A stretch of DNA of 64,000 nt from Candidatus Segetimicrobium genomatis (GTDB lineage: Bacteria > Sysuimicrobiota > Sysuimicrobiia > Sysuimicrobiales > Segetimicrobiaceae): NCBI GenBank assembly GCA_005882275.1, contig VBAK01000115.1:23804-87803 (forward strand). Reading direction: 5' to 3'. Position 1 is the stretch's first letter. Every line of letters begins with the position of its first letter. The notes beneath the pieces are model-generated. The model saw only the letters and a program-made list of their open reading frames with translations. It was not told the origin of the DNA and did no database searches. Shown here piece after piece: positions 34,174-42,167 of this stretch. The position numbers and the translations under genes were made by a program.

Positions 34174-34953
34174 TTAGGCGCGAGATCGGGAGGTGAACGT
34201 GTCCAGTTGACTGTGGAGAGCGCGGCCCACCGGGTTGGAAAACTTCAGGGCTGATCGGTCCCCTGGCGATGTCACGATCCGGCCTGAGACCCCCCAGTGC
34301 CGTTCGACCATTGAGTTGATTCTGGCGAGGACCGCCGCCGTGCCGCGGACCGTGAATCCGTCGCTTCCCGGCCGGTCCGAAGAAGAGGCGAAGGACTTGT
34401 TCCCGTCGACGTATCCGCAAATGAACGGGATGGCGAACTCCTTTGGGAGATCGTCGAGCAGCGCCGAATCATCTCCGTGAAGATCAGAGGGGACACCCCA
34501 CGGGAACAAGGCCTTGCACAAACCCTGATCGCGGAGATAGACCTGCCATCCCACGGTGCTGCTGTAGCAGAACTCGCAGTGGATGCGGTCGAGCGTGATG
34601 TCGGCCGTGAAGGTTGCGATATATTTTCGGGACTCCTCACCAAGCGTCACCACGAGCGCGAGGGAGCTGCCTTGTCCCCAGATGTGACCTGCGACCATGA
34701 GGAACCCGAGCCAGTACAGCTGGATGTCCGCAGGGGCCGTCCCGGGGAGGCTGCTGTGCCCCCGCAGTAACCGTACGGGATCAGAAATACGGGGATGTTC
34801 TATCGGCGCGAGCACCCGCTCGACGGCGGCGAGGGGGAGGTCGTGTAACTCGGCGATTTCGCCTGGGGTCTTGCCCTGTCGGGCCGCAGACCGAAATCTT
34901 GCGGTCCGCTCCCGCCATTCAAGCATCTGCTCGGTCGGGGCTCGTAGACGCAT
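34174..34953 (-). CDS. Free-standing HTH + LAGLIDADG-like protein, probable catalytically degenerate/WhiA-like regulator
   Basis: HTH segment TPGEIAELHDLPLAAVERVL; two LAGLIDADG-like motifs YWLGFLMVAGHIWGQG and FICGYVDGNKSF; start MRLRAP 5 nt after the upstream ORF stop. Confidence 0.75.
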   Translation of the reverse strand: MRLRAPTEQMLEWRERTARFRSAARQGKTPGEIAELHDLPLAAVERVLAPIEHPRISDPVRLLRGHSSLPGTAPADIQLYWLGFLMVAGHIWGQGSSLALVVTLGEESRKYIATFTADITLDRIHCEFCYSSTVGWQVYLRDQGLCKALFPWGVPSDLHGDDSALLDDLPKEFAIPFICGYVDGNKSFASSSDRPGSDGFTVRGTAAVLARINSMVERHWGVSGRIVTSPGDRSALKFSNPVGRALHSQLDTFTSRSRA

Positions 34954-34958
34954 GGCGT

Positions 34959-35189
34959 CTAAAGTCCTTGACGAGCCAGGTAGTCGCGGCCCCGGGTAGT
35001 GATCACCGCCAGCGTCGATGTCCTGTTCCGCATCCAGGTCGCGAGTCCGTAGTCGACACAGTACACGAGGTGACGCTTGATCGTTGCCTCGGACAGCCCG
35101 ACGGCCTCGATCAAGGTCGGATTGTCCGCTCCATCCGGCCGATCCCGCAACGACAGTAACACCCGGTTGCGATCGTTGTCGAAGGCCAT
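34959..35189 (-). CDS. Small winged-helix/HTH protein
   Basis: NRVLLSLRDRPDGADNPTLIEAVGLSEATIKRHLVYCVDYGLATWMRNRTSTLAVITTRGRDYLARQGL resembles a wHTH fold. Confidence 0.72.
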   Translation of the reverse strand: MAFDNDRNRVLLSLRDRPDGADNPTLIEAVGLSEATIKRHLVYCVDYGLATWMRNRTSTLAVITTRGRDYLARQGL

Positions 35190-35293
35190 ACCGACCACTC
35201 CTCGCTCGAGCGAGTTTCGGGCTTTCGCACCTTCGGGGATCCGGCCAGTCGCCGTGGGAGAGGACCGTCTTCGAGAGGAAGGCTACACCAAAA

Positions 35294-35322
35294 AGTATAG
35301 CAGTTATGTACCGCTGAAGCAA
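35294..35322 (-). promoter_or_regulatory. Promoter for the wHTH/LAGLIDADG operon (TTGCTT-17-TATACT)
   Basis: TTGCTT (35317-35322), 17-bp spacer, TATACT (35294-35299) on the minus strand. Confidence 0.5.
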
Positions 35323-35402
35323 TGATATTATGCGGCCGGCCAACCCATGGAGGCGCAGTCTCGGATGATGATCCGGCTCGAAACCGACGAGGGCCGGCCC
35401 AA

Positions 35403-35435
35403 GACGAGGAGAGGGGAGTGTCCCCCCTCCTCGTC
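35403..35435. terminator. Terminator-like inverted repeat downstream of csp
   Basis: gacgaggag...ctcctcgtc with inner gggga/tcccc pairing; no strong U-tract. Confidence 0.45.
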
Positions 35436-35466
35436 CGTTTCACCGGGAAGATGCTGAGGTTCGGTT

Positions 35467-35673
35467 TTAGCCCGCGGGACGAACTTTGCTTGCCTGGGGG
35501 CCCTTCTGTCCTTGCGTTGCTTCGTACTCCACCTTCTGGCCTTCGTTCAGCGACTTGTAGCCCTCGCCCTCAATCCCGCTGTAGTGGACGAACAGGTCTT
35601 TGCCTCCGTCCTCCGGGGTAATGAACCCATAGCCCTTTTCTGAGTTGAACCACTTGACGATCCCTACCGGCAT
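35467..35673 (-). CDS. csp: CspA-family cold shock protein
   Basis: [31 protein letters not shown]; 68 aa. Confidence 0.96.
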   Translation of the reverse strand: MPVGIVKWFNSEKGYGFITPEDGGKDLFVHYSGIEGEGYKSLNEGQKVEYEATQGQKGPQASKVRPAG

Positions 35674-35731
35674 GACATCCCCACCTTTATCTCAAGCTAC
35701 CAACCGGCTTTGCGCCTGCTGATGCGGTTAA

Positions 35732-35760
35732 ATTATGACACAATCCACGGCCGCATTCAA
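35732..35760 (-). promoter_or_regulatory. csp promoter (TTGAAT-17-CATAAT)
   Basis: Minus strand TTGAAT (35755-35760), 17 bp, CATAAT (35732-35737). Confidence 0.6.
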
Positions 35761-35769
35761 CAAAAAAGT

Positions 35770-35798
35770 TTGGCAACCCTCGAACACACGTGTATAAT
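35770..35798 (+). promoter_or_regulatory. Near-consensus sigma70-like promoter (TTGGCA-17-TATAAT)
   Basis: TTGGCA (35770-35775), 17 bp, perfect TATAAT (35793-35798), 25 bp upstream of a small CDS. Confidence 0.7.
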
Positions 35799-35822
35799 TC
35801 ACACTCGAGCGGGTGATGCCTG

Positions 35823-36041
35823 GTGTCCAATCGCGTTCGCGCAAAGGCCGGATTGCCGTGGACCGTCACCGGGACGTACGTCTGCGATAAGTGCCACAGC
35901 ACTCAAATAGGCACCGCGGGCGTCATTGTCGCGCGCTGTACCGCGCTTCGCGCAGACAAGACGGGGCCGTGCAACTGCGCCTATTTCGTCCTGGTGGAGG
36001 CGCCCGATCCCGTCGACAAATCGGACCCTCGAAATGTGTGA
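35823..36041 (+). CDS. Small cysteine-rich (zinc-ribbon-like) protein
   Basis: GTYVCDKCHSTQIGT...ARCTALRADKTGPCNCAYF; strong promoter upstream. Confidence 0.6.
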   Translation: MSNRVRAKAGLPWTVTGTYVCDKCHSTQIGTAGVIVARCTALRADKTGPCNCAYFVLVEAPDPVDKSDPRNV

Positions 36042-36076
36042 TGCGCCGGCGGTCTCGCGGGAAGATCCGATGGTCC

Positions 36077-36152
36077 TGGCGGGCCCGGCGGGAGTTGAAC
36101 CCGCGGCCTACCGCTTAGGAGGCGGTCGCTCTATCCACTGAGCTACGGGCCC
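36077..36152 (-). tRNA. tRNA-Arg (anticodon CCU)
   Basis: GGGCCCGTAGCTCAGTGGATAGAGCGACCGCCTCCTAAGCGGTAGGCCGCGGGTTCAACTCCCGCCGGGCCCGCCA; cloverleaf with encoded CCA. Confidence 0.96.
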
Positions 36153-36229
36153 GTGTCACGCAGAGCACATCGCCCTGCCGGCGTCACCAATTATATCACG
36201 GCCGGACGACAGGGTCTCAGACACCACCG

Positions 36230-36646
36230 ATGCGGACATATGAAACGTTCGATCACACCGCAGACGTCGGCCTCGTCATCCGCGGACGGACGCTCGAGGA
36301 GTTGTTCGCCAACGCCGCCGACGCCCTCGTCGATCTGACGATCGACCCCGCCGGGCTCGAGGAGAAGATCCACAAGACGATCACCGTCTCAGCGGCGGAT
36401 CTCGAAGCCCTGCTGGTGGCCTGGCTCAACGAGTTGCTCTACGTCCTGGACGCCGACGGGTTTCTCCCCCGCCGTGTCCGGATCGCAAACCTCAACGACA
36501 CGGCGCTCACCGCGGAGCTGACGGGAGACACCGTCGATCCGAACCGGCACACCGTGCGGAGACTGGTAAAGGCGGCCACCTATCACGGGCTCTCCCTGTC
36601 CCGGACCAACGGCCTGTGGGAGGCCCGGATGATCCTGGACCTCTAG
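36230..36646 (+). CDS. Archease
   Basis: YETFDHTADVGLVIRGRTLEELFANAADAL...AATYHGLSL; next to rtcB. Confidence 0.93.
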   Translation: MRTYETFDHTADVGLVIRGRTLEELFANAADALVDLTIDPAGLEEKIHKTITVSAADLEALLVAWLNELLYVLDADGFLPRRVRIANLNDTALTAELTGDTVDPNRHTVRRLVKAATYHGLSLSRTNGLWEARMILDL

Positions 36647-36670
36647 CCTACCGAAAGGGGGTGAGGCCCA

Positions 36671-38128
36671 ATGCCCCAGGCGACATTCCCTCTGGTGCAG
36701 CTGGACGCGTATCGCTGGGAGATCCCGGTGACCGCGAAACCGGGGATGCGGGTCCCGGGAATCATCTACGCCGACGCGGGCCTGGTCGGGCAGATCCAGG
36801 AGGATCAGGCGGTCGAGCAGCTGGCAAACACCGCCACCCTTCCCGGTATCGTGCGCCGGGCGATTGCGATGCCCGATATCCACTGGGGGTACGGCTTCCC
36901 GATCGGAGGCGTGGTCGCGATGCGGCTGGACGACGGGATCGTCTCCCCCGGCGGGGTCGGCTACGATATCAACTGCGGAGTCCGCCTCCTCTCCACCGGT
37001 CTCGCCGACGAGGAAATCCGCCCGCACCTCGGCGCGCTGGCGGATCGCCTGTTTCGAAACGTCCCGTCCGGGGTCGGGGCGCGCGGCCGGCTTCGCCTCA
37101 ACGCCGCCGAGCTGCCGGGGGTCCTCCAGGCCGGCGCCGGATGGGCGGTGCGGCGCGGCTACGGCCGGGCGGAGGACCTCAGGCGCATTGAATCCGCGGG
37201 AGCCATCCCCGGAGCCCGCCCGGAGGAGGTGAGCCGGAAAGCCCTTACGCGCGGCCTCGACCAGCTCGGGACCCTCGGCTCGGGCAATCATTTCCTCGAG
37301 ATCCAGCGGGTGGAAGAGATCTACGATCCGGCGACCGCCGCGGCCTTCGGGCTGCGGCACCCAGGACAGGTGACGGTGCTCATGCACTGCGGGTCTCGAG
37401 GGCTCGGGCACCAGGTGTGTGATGACTACCTGGAGGTGGCCGGCCGGTCTCTCCCGCGCTACGGGATCACCCTCCCCGACCGCCAGCTCGCGTGTGTCCC
37501 GATCGCCTCGCCGGAAGGCCGGGCCTACCTGGGGGCGATGGCGGCCGCCGCCAACTTCGCCTTCGCCAACCGGCAGGTGATCACCCACTGGGTCCGCGAG
37601 AGCTTTGAAGACGTCCTGCGCCGGAGCGCTGAGTCGATCGGCCTCGACCTCGTCTACGACGTCGCCCACAACATGGCCAAGATCGAGGAGCACACCGTGG
37701 ACGGGCGATCGATGCAGGTCTGCGTGCACCGCAAGGGGGCCACGCGCGGCTTTCCCGCGGGGCATCCAGAGGTCCCCGAAGAATACCGGGACGTCGGTCA
37801 TCCGGTCCTGGTCCCAGGGGATATGGGCCGGTATTCGTACGTGCTCGTCGGGACGGCCGTGGCCCTCGCCGAAACGTTTGGGTCCACGCCGCACGGCGCC
37901 GGCCGGATGCGGAGCCGATCCGAAGCCAAGCGGTTGCTTCGAGGCGTCGATGTGGCCGATGCGCTGGCCCGCCGCGGCATCCTGGTCCGCGCGGTGAGCC
38001 GCGACCTGCTCGCCGAGGAAGCCTCCGAAGCCTACAAAGATGTCGCCGACGTCGTCAGGGCCAGCGACGGCGCAGGGCTGACGCGCAGCATCGCGCGCCT
38101 CCAACCCCTCGCGGTGGTCAAGGGCTAG
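36671..38128 (+). CDS. rtcB: RNA-splicing ligase RtcB
   Basis: MPDIHWGYGFPIGGV, GGVGYDINCGVRLL, GTLGSGNHFLEIQ, MHCGSRGLGHQV, YDVAHNMAKIEEH, CVHRKGATR. Confidence 0.96.
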   Translation: MPQATFPLVQLDAYRWEIPVTAKPGMRVPGIIYADAGLVGQIQEDQAVEQLANTATLPGIVRRAIAMPDIHWGYGFPIGGVVAMRLDDGIVSPGGVGYDINCGVRLLSTGLADEEIRPHLGALADRLFRNVPSGVGARGRLRLNAAELPGVLQAGAGWAVRRGYGRAEDLRRIESAGAIPGARPEEVSRKALTRGLDQLGTLGSGNHFLEIQRVEEIYDPATAAAFGLRHPGQVTVLMHCGSRGLGHQVCDDYLEVAGRSLPRYGITLPDRQLACVPIASPEGRAYLGAMAAAANFAFANRQVITHWVRESFEDVLRRSAESIGLDLVYDVAHNMAKIEEHTVDGRSMQVCVHRKGATRGFPAGHPEVPEEYRDVGHPVLVPGDMGRYSYVLVGTAVALAETFGSTPHGAGRMRSRSEAKRLLRGVDVADALARRGILVRAVSRDLLAEEASEAYKDVADVVRASDGAGLTRSIARLQPLAVVKG

Positions 38129-38604
38129 CGGTCTGCGTCCTCACCTTCCACCGCGCGCGGGCGTCCGGGCCGCGCGATCGCCTCCGGAGCATCCTCGCCA
38201 TCCTCTTCCGGAAGGTCGCCGACGGTCACCAGCGGGGAGACGATGGAGGCTCGGGCCGGCCTGGGCGCCGGGCGGGACGCCCCCTGCCGGCGCACCCGCA
38301 CCGCCTTGGGCCGCCCGTCCTTCCCGGGAGCCAGCTCGAACGAGACCCCCTCGCCGGGATCCAGGGAACGCAATCCCGTCCCTTCGATGTCGCTGTAGTG
38401 CACGAAGAAGTGGCGGTTCATCGCCTCGCACTCGATGAACCCCCAGCCGTGTTCGAACCGCGAGACGACCCCGGTGAGGCGGCGCCCCCCTTCAACGCCC
38501 GCACCCTCGCCCGCCCCGTTGCCCGCTCGCTCCTCAACCTGCACACCCAGATGGGCGCAGAGCGCTCGGAGCATCGACTCGATGCGATCCAGTTGCGAAG
38601 ACAT
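38125..38604 (-). CDS. Cold-shock-domain protein with N-terminal helical and C-terminal disordered extensions
   Basis: LTGVVSRFEHGWGFIECEAMNRHFFVHYSDIEGTGLRSL CSD core flanked by MSSQLDRIESMLRALCAHLG and an acidic tail. Confidence 0.8.
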   Translation of the reverse strand: MSSQLDRIESMLRALCAHLGVQVEERAGNGAGEGAGVEGGRRLTGVVSRFEHGWGFIECEAMNRHFFVHYSDIEGTGLRSLDPGEGVSFELAPGKDGRPKAVRVRRQGASRPAPRPARASIVSPLVTVGDLPEEDGEDAPEAIARPGRPRAVEGEDADR

Positions 38605-38822
38605 CCGGCAGCCCTCCAACGATGCCTGCGGGTCCACAAACGACCTCGGCTCGCATTGATCATCTACGGGGAGCGGAGGCGGGTTGGTTCGTACTCGCGC
38701 AGACTCACCCGGGGCACTCGGCCCTTGCTACGCACCATAATGCGCCAATGTCCCGGCAACAGTCAAGGCGGCGGACGGAGGACATCTCGGGTGACGGCGC
38801 AGACAGAGCGGACGCGGCTCTG

Positions 38823-40223
38823 CTAGCGGGATTTCGCGTGCGACGATCCCTTGTTGAAGCGGAGCACGAGGCGGGTGTCCGTGGCCTCGACCACATCCAG
38901 CGGGAAGCCGTCGACATGCGCGGTATCAAACCCTGAGAGGTTCCCGGTTTCCGTCGACACCTCGATGGTGACCACCCCGGCCGCGTACGTCCGCAGGCGG
39001 ACGGCCTTCACCCCGGTCATCCGGGAGATCGCCGTGATCAGCTTCGAGGCCTGGAGGTAGCTGCTGACAGGGCTGACCACCACCTCACCCTTGGGCATGG
39101 TATTCCAGTCTCGCTCGCCGCCGGCGCGTGCGGCCGGCTGTTGAGGAACCACCTCTGGGGCGGCGGGCGGGGGCGGAGCGGCTGGCGGGGGAGCTTCGGG
39201 GGGACGTCGAGGCTCAGGCTGTGGGCCCGGCGCGGAAGCAGCACGGACGGGCGGGGCAACGGGCTGCGGGAGCACCACCGGCTCCGGAACCTCAGGGGCA
39301 CCGTCCGGCTCACGCTCGAGGCTCGGCGCGGACACCTCATCGTCAGGCGGGGCGGTGGGCCGCGGCGGAGGAACCGGCAGCGGAGCCTCCGGAAGAGGCG
39401 CGGGAGCGGCGGCGGGTCGCGTGAAGGCGCGACGGCGCAGGCCGCCGGCCGCCGAAGCGGCGGGCGCGCCCGCGCCCGCCGGGCCCGCTCCCCCTTCTTT
39501 GAGAACCTCCAGCAGCTGGCGCAGCTTCGGCAGAATATCGTGGACCTCGGCCTGCAGTCCCTCCACGGTCTCGAGCGCGGCGGCGTGGGTCTCCGAGAGC
39601 TCCTCGATCTGCCGGAAGAACCCCGTGCGGTCCGTCTCCGACAGGGCGCCCTCGACCCTGGTGATCAAGCCCTGGAGTTTCTGCTCCGCCGCCTCCTGGA
39701 GTTCGCCGGCCTCCTGCCGCGCCTGCTCGAGCAGACGCTCCGCTTCGTCCTTGACCTGGGCCACCTGTGTGGCGGCGGCCCGCTCGGCCGCATGCACCGC
39801 CCCCTGGCCGCGCGCCCGGGCGTCCCGGAGGAGGTCGGCGGCCTCTTTGCGGGCGGTCTGCATCATTTCTTCCGCGGCCGCTTTGGCATCGGCGACGATG
39901 CGCTCGGCTTCCGCCCGGCTGCCCTCCGTCATCTCCTCGGTGACTTTCTGCACATCAAGGACGGCCTTGGAGAGCAGGCTTTCTTGCTGATGATACTCGG
40001 CGATCTTCGCGTTGGCGGCTTCCAACTGCCGGCGGAGCTCGTCGGCGCCGGTGCCCGCCGTCTTCCGTTCCATCGAAATCTTGGCGAGCTCGCTGTTCAG
40101 ACGGTCGACTGCCGCGGCGACTTCGGCCAAAAACTCCCTGACCTCCTTGGGATCCAGCCCAAAGGGGGTCCGGGAGAACCGACGCATCGCGATTTCAACC
40201 GGCCGGAGCTCCACGTACGACAC
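38823..40223 (-). CDS. DivIVA domain-containing protein
   Basis: ELRPVEIAMRRFSRTPFGLDPKEVREFLAEVAAAVDRL followed by long coiled coil and Pro/Ala linker. Confidence 0.87.
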   Translation of the reverse strand: MSYVELRPVEIAMRRFSRTPFGLDPKEVREFLAEVAAAVDRLNSELAKISMERKTAGTGADELRRQLEAANAKIAEYHQQESLLSKAVLDVQKVTEEMTEGSRAEAERIVADAKAAAEEMMQTARKEAADLLRDARARGQGAVHAAERAAATQVAQVKDEAERLLEQARQEAGELQEAAEQKLQGLITRVEGALSETDRTGFFRQIEELSETHAAALETVEGLQAEVHDILPKLRQLLEVLKEGGAGPAGAGAPAASAAGGLRRRAFTRPAAAPAPLPEAPLPVPPPRPTAPPDDEVSAPSLEREPDGAPEVPEPVVLPQPVAPPVRAASAPGPQPEPRRPPEAPPPAAPPPPAAPEVVPQQPAARAGGERDWNTMPKGEVVVSPVSSYLQASKLITAISRMTGVKAVRLRTYAAGVVTIEVSTETGNLSGFDTAHVDGFPLDVVEATDTRLVLRFNKGSSHAKSR

Positions 40224-40286
40224 CTCGTTGAGAATGCACCTGTCCTATGCCCACCCGGGGAGAAATGTAGACCCGGGCCGAACCGG

Positions 40287-41714
40287 TCACGACAGCGTGA
40301 CTTCCTGCAGACGCTGTGTGACCTGCTCGGCCATCTCTTCGTCCGAAATCGCGGTCGTCCGCCCCGCCGCATACTGCGCGTTGACCCAGGCGTGTATCGC
40401 CTCGACGGCCGGGTGGCCCTTCGAGAGGTTGCGCCCCGTGTGCTGCCGGATCCACAGCGCGACGCCCGCCACGCCCGACCGGTCGGTCACGTTCACCGCG
40501 GGGGGGCGGTTCAGGAGCGCCCCCGTGTCGAAGATGTTGTAGATCTCCTCGTTCTTCATCGCCCCGTCCGCGTGGATGCCCGCCGAGGTGGCGTTGAAGG
40601 CGCGGCCGACGAACGGCTGGGATGCCGGGATCGGGTACTGGCACTCCCGCTCCATGTACTCCGCGATCTCGGTGATCGCCGTCGCGTCCATGCCGTTGAG
40701 CCCGCCCATCAACCCCGCGTACTCGAACACCAGCCCCTCCAGCGGGGTGTTGCCGGTCCGCTCGCCGTAGCCGAGCAGGGTGCCGTTGGCGGCGGCGCAG
40801 CCGTACAGCCAGGCCGTGCTGGCGTTGATCAAGACCTTGTAGAAATCGTTGTGGCCGTGCCACTCCAGCCACGCGCTCGGCACGCCGGCCTCATGGGTCA
40901 TGACATGCACGAGGCGAGGGACGCTGCGCGGCAGCACCGCGCCGGGGTAGGGGACGCCGTACCCCATCGTGTCGCACAGCCGGAGGATGACCGGAATGCG
41001 GGCCTCCTCGGCCAGGGCCATCAGCCGCTGCGCCAGAGGGACGACGAACCCATGGACATCCGCCCGGGTCAGGTCCTCGAGGTGACAGCGCACGCGGAGC
41101 CCCTGGGCCAGCGCCTCGGAGACAACCCCCACGTAGTTATCGAGCGCCTGGCGCCGGGTCCACCCGAGTTTGAGGAATATATGGTAGTCGGAGCAGGAGG
41201 TCAGGATCCCGGTCTCGCTCAGGCCCGCATCCCGCACCAGGCGGAGGTCCTCACGCTTGGCCCGAACCCATCCGGTGACCTCCGGGTACCGGTACCCCCG
41301 GGACAGCACCTCAGCCACCGCCTGACGGTCGCGCACGCCGTACAGGAAGAACTCACTCTTCCGGATCACCCCGTTGGGTCCGCTCAGCCGGTGGAGCAGG
41401 TCGAACAGCTGGGTGATCTGCGCGACCTCGAGCGGCGCCCGAGCCTGCTGGCCGTCGCGGAACGTCGTGTCGGTGATGACAATCTCGCCGGGGGGGTCGA
41501 GAGCAACGTCAACGCCGTCGAACAGCACTTTGGGCGGGCGGTCGTACGGGAACTGCTCCCGCATCAGGTTCGGCTCGGTGACATCGACAACGTCAACGAG
41601 CCGTCGCGCATGAGTGAGCGGCCAGCGGTGCTCCACGACGGCCCTCCCAGAAGGCTTGATCCGGGCGAAATTGAGCGTACCATAGGAGGCTGGCAGGCGC
41701 AATATTCCGGGCAT
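40287..41714 (-). CDS. 2-isopropylmalate/homocitrate synthase family protein (DRE-TIM)
   Basis: ITDTTFRDGQQARAPL, ILTSCSDYHIFLKLG, EWHGHNDFYKVLINASTAWLYGC, GERTGNTPLEGL, AGIHADGAMKNEEIYN. Confidence 0.87.
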   Translation of the reverse strand: MPGILRLPASYGTLNFARIKPSGRAVVEHRWPLTHARRLVDVVDVTEPNLMREQFPYDRPPKVLFDGVDVALDPPGEIVITDTTFRDGQQARAPLEVAQITQLFDLLHRLSGPNGVIRKSEFFLYGVRDRQAVAEVLSRGYRYPEVTGWVRAKREDLRLVRDAGLSETGILTSCSDYHIFLKLGWTRRQALDNYVGVVSEALAQGLRVRCHLEDLTRADVHGFVVPLAQRLMALAEEARIPVILRLCDTMGYGVPYPGAVLPRSVPRLVHVMTHEAGVPSAWLEWHGHNDFYKVLINASTAWLYGCAAANGTLLGYGERTGNTPLEGLVFEYAGLMGGLNGMDATAITEIAEYMERECQYPIPASQPFVGRAFNATSAGIHADGAMKNEEIYNIFDTGALLNRPPAVNVTDRSGVAGVALWIRQHTGRNLSKGHPAVEAIHAWVNAQYAAGRTTAISDEEMAEQVTQRLQEVTLS

Positions 41715-41815
41715 TTCAGTGGAGGCCTCGAACCGATCCTGTCCAGGTTCAGATCCTGGACATCAACCCGTCGAGGAGCGATACTGGAGGGGACGTCCCA
41801 GAGGAGGGTCCGCGC

Positions 41816-42058
41816 ATGGCCGGAAAGCTTGAGGTTGCCATCGAGTACTGCACCAGCTGAGGGTATCTTTCGCATGCCGTCCGTGTGGCGGAAGAAATCC
41901 TCAAGGCGAAGAAGCAGGACGTTACATCGCTCCGGTTGGTTCCATCCTCCGGCGGAGTGTTCGAGGTCACGGCCGGGGGCAGGAAGATCTTCTCCAAGAA
42001 GGAGTTGGGCCGGCATCCCGAGCCCGGGGAAGTCCTCAACGCGTTAGGATCCCGCTAG
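41816..42058 (+). CDS. SelW/SelT/SelH (Rdx)-family selenoprotein, Sec at UGA 41858-41860
   Basis: Read-through translation MAGKLEVAIEYCTSUGYLSHAVRVAEEILKAKKQDVTSLRLVPSSGGVFEVTAGGRKIFSKKELGRHPEPGEVLNALGSR* with CxxU motif; missed by the ORF track. Confidence 0.88.
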
Positions 42059-42167
42059 ATCTCCAGAGCGCCCTGCGCCGCCGGGCCGGCCGCACTCCGC
42101 CGGCCTCGTGGCATTGGCCCGGGAGCCGCCCGCACCGGGGAGGCTGACTCGAAAGGGGAGAGGACCG

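Noticed and set aside
34174-34953. Active homing endonuclease/mobile intron
   Set aside because: No interrupted host gene, no intron or intein boundaries, and one catalytic acid appears lost.
34174-35343. 389-aa version of the LAGLIDADG-like ORF
   Set aside because: The N-terminal 130 codons run out of frame through the wHTH gene and are low-plausibility; the start at 34953 with 5-nt spacing fits better.
39141-42047. Very long ORFs opposite real genes (968 aa here; also 20521-23073, 18452-20737, 36389-38104, 12447-13982)
   Set aside because: They lie antisense to well-supported genes, are Arg/Pro/Gly-rich and lack domain motifs; expected shadow ORFs in GC-rich DNA.
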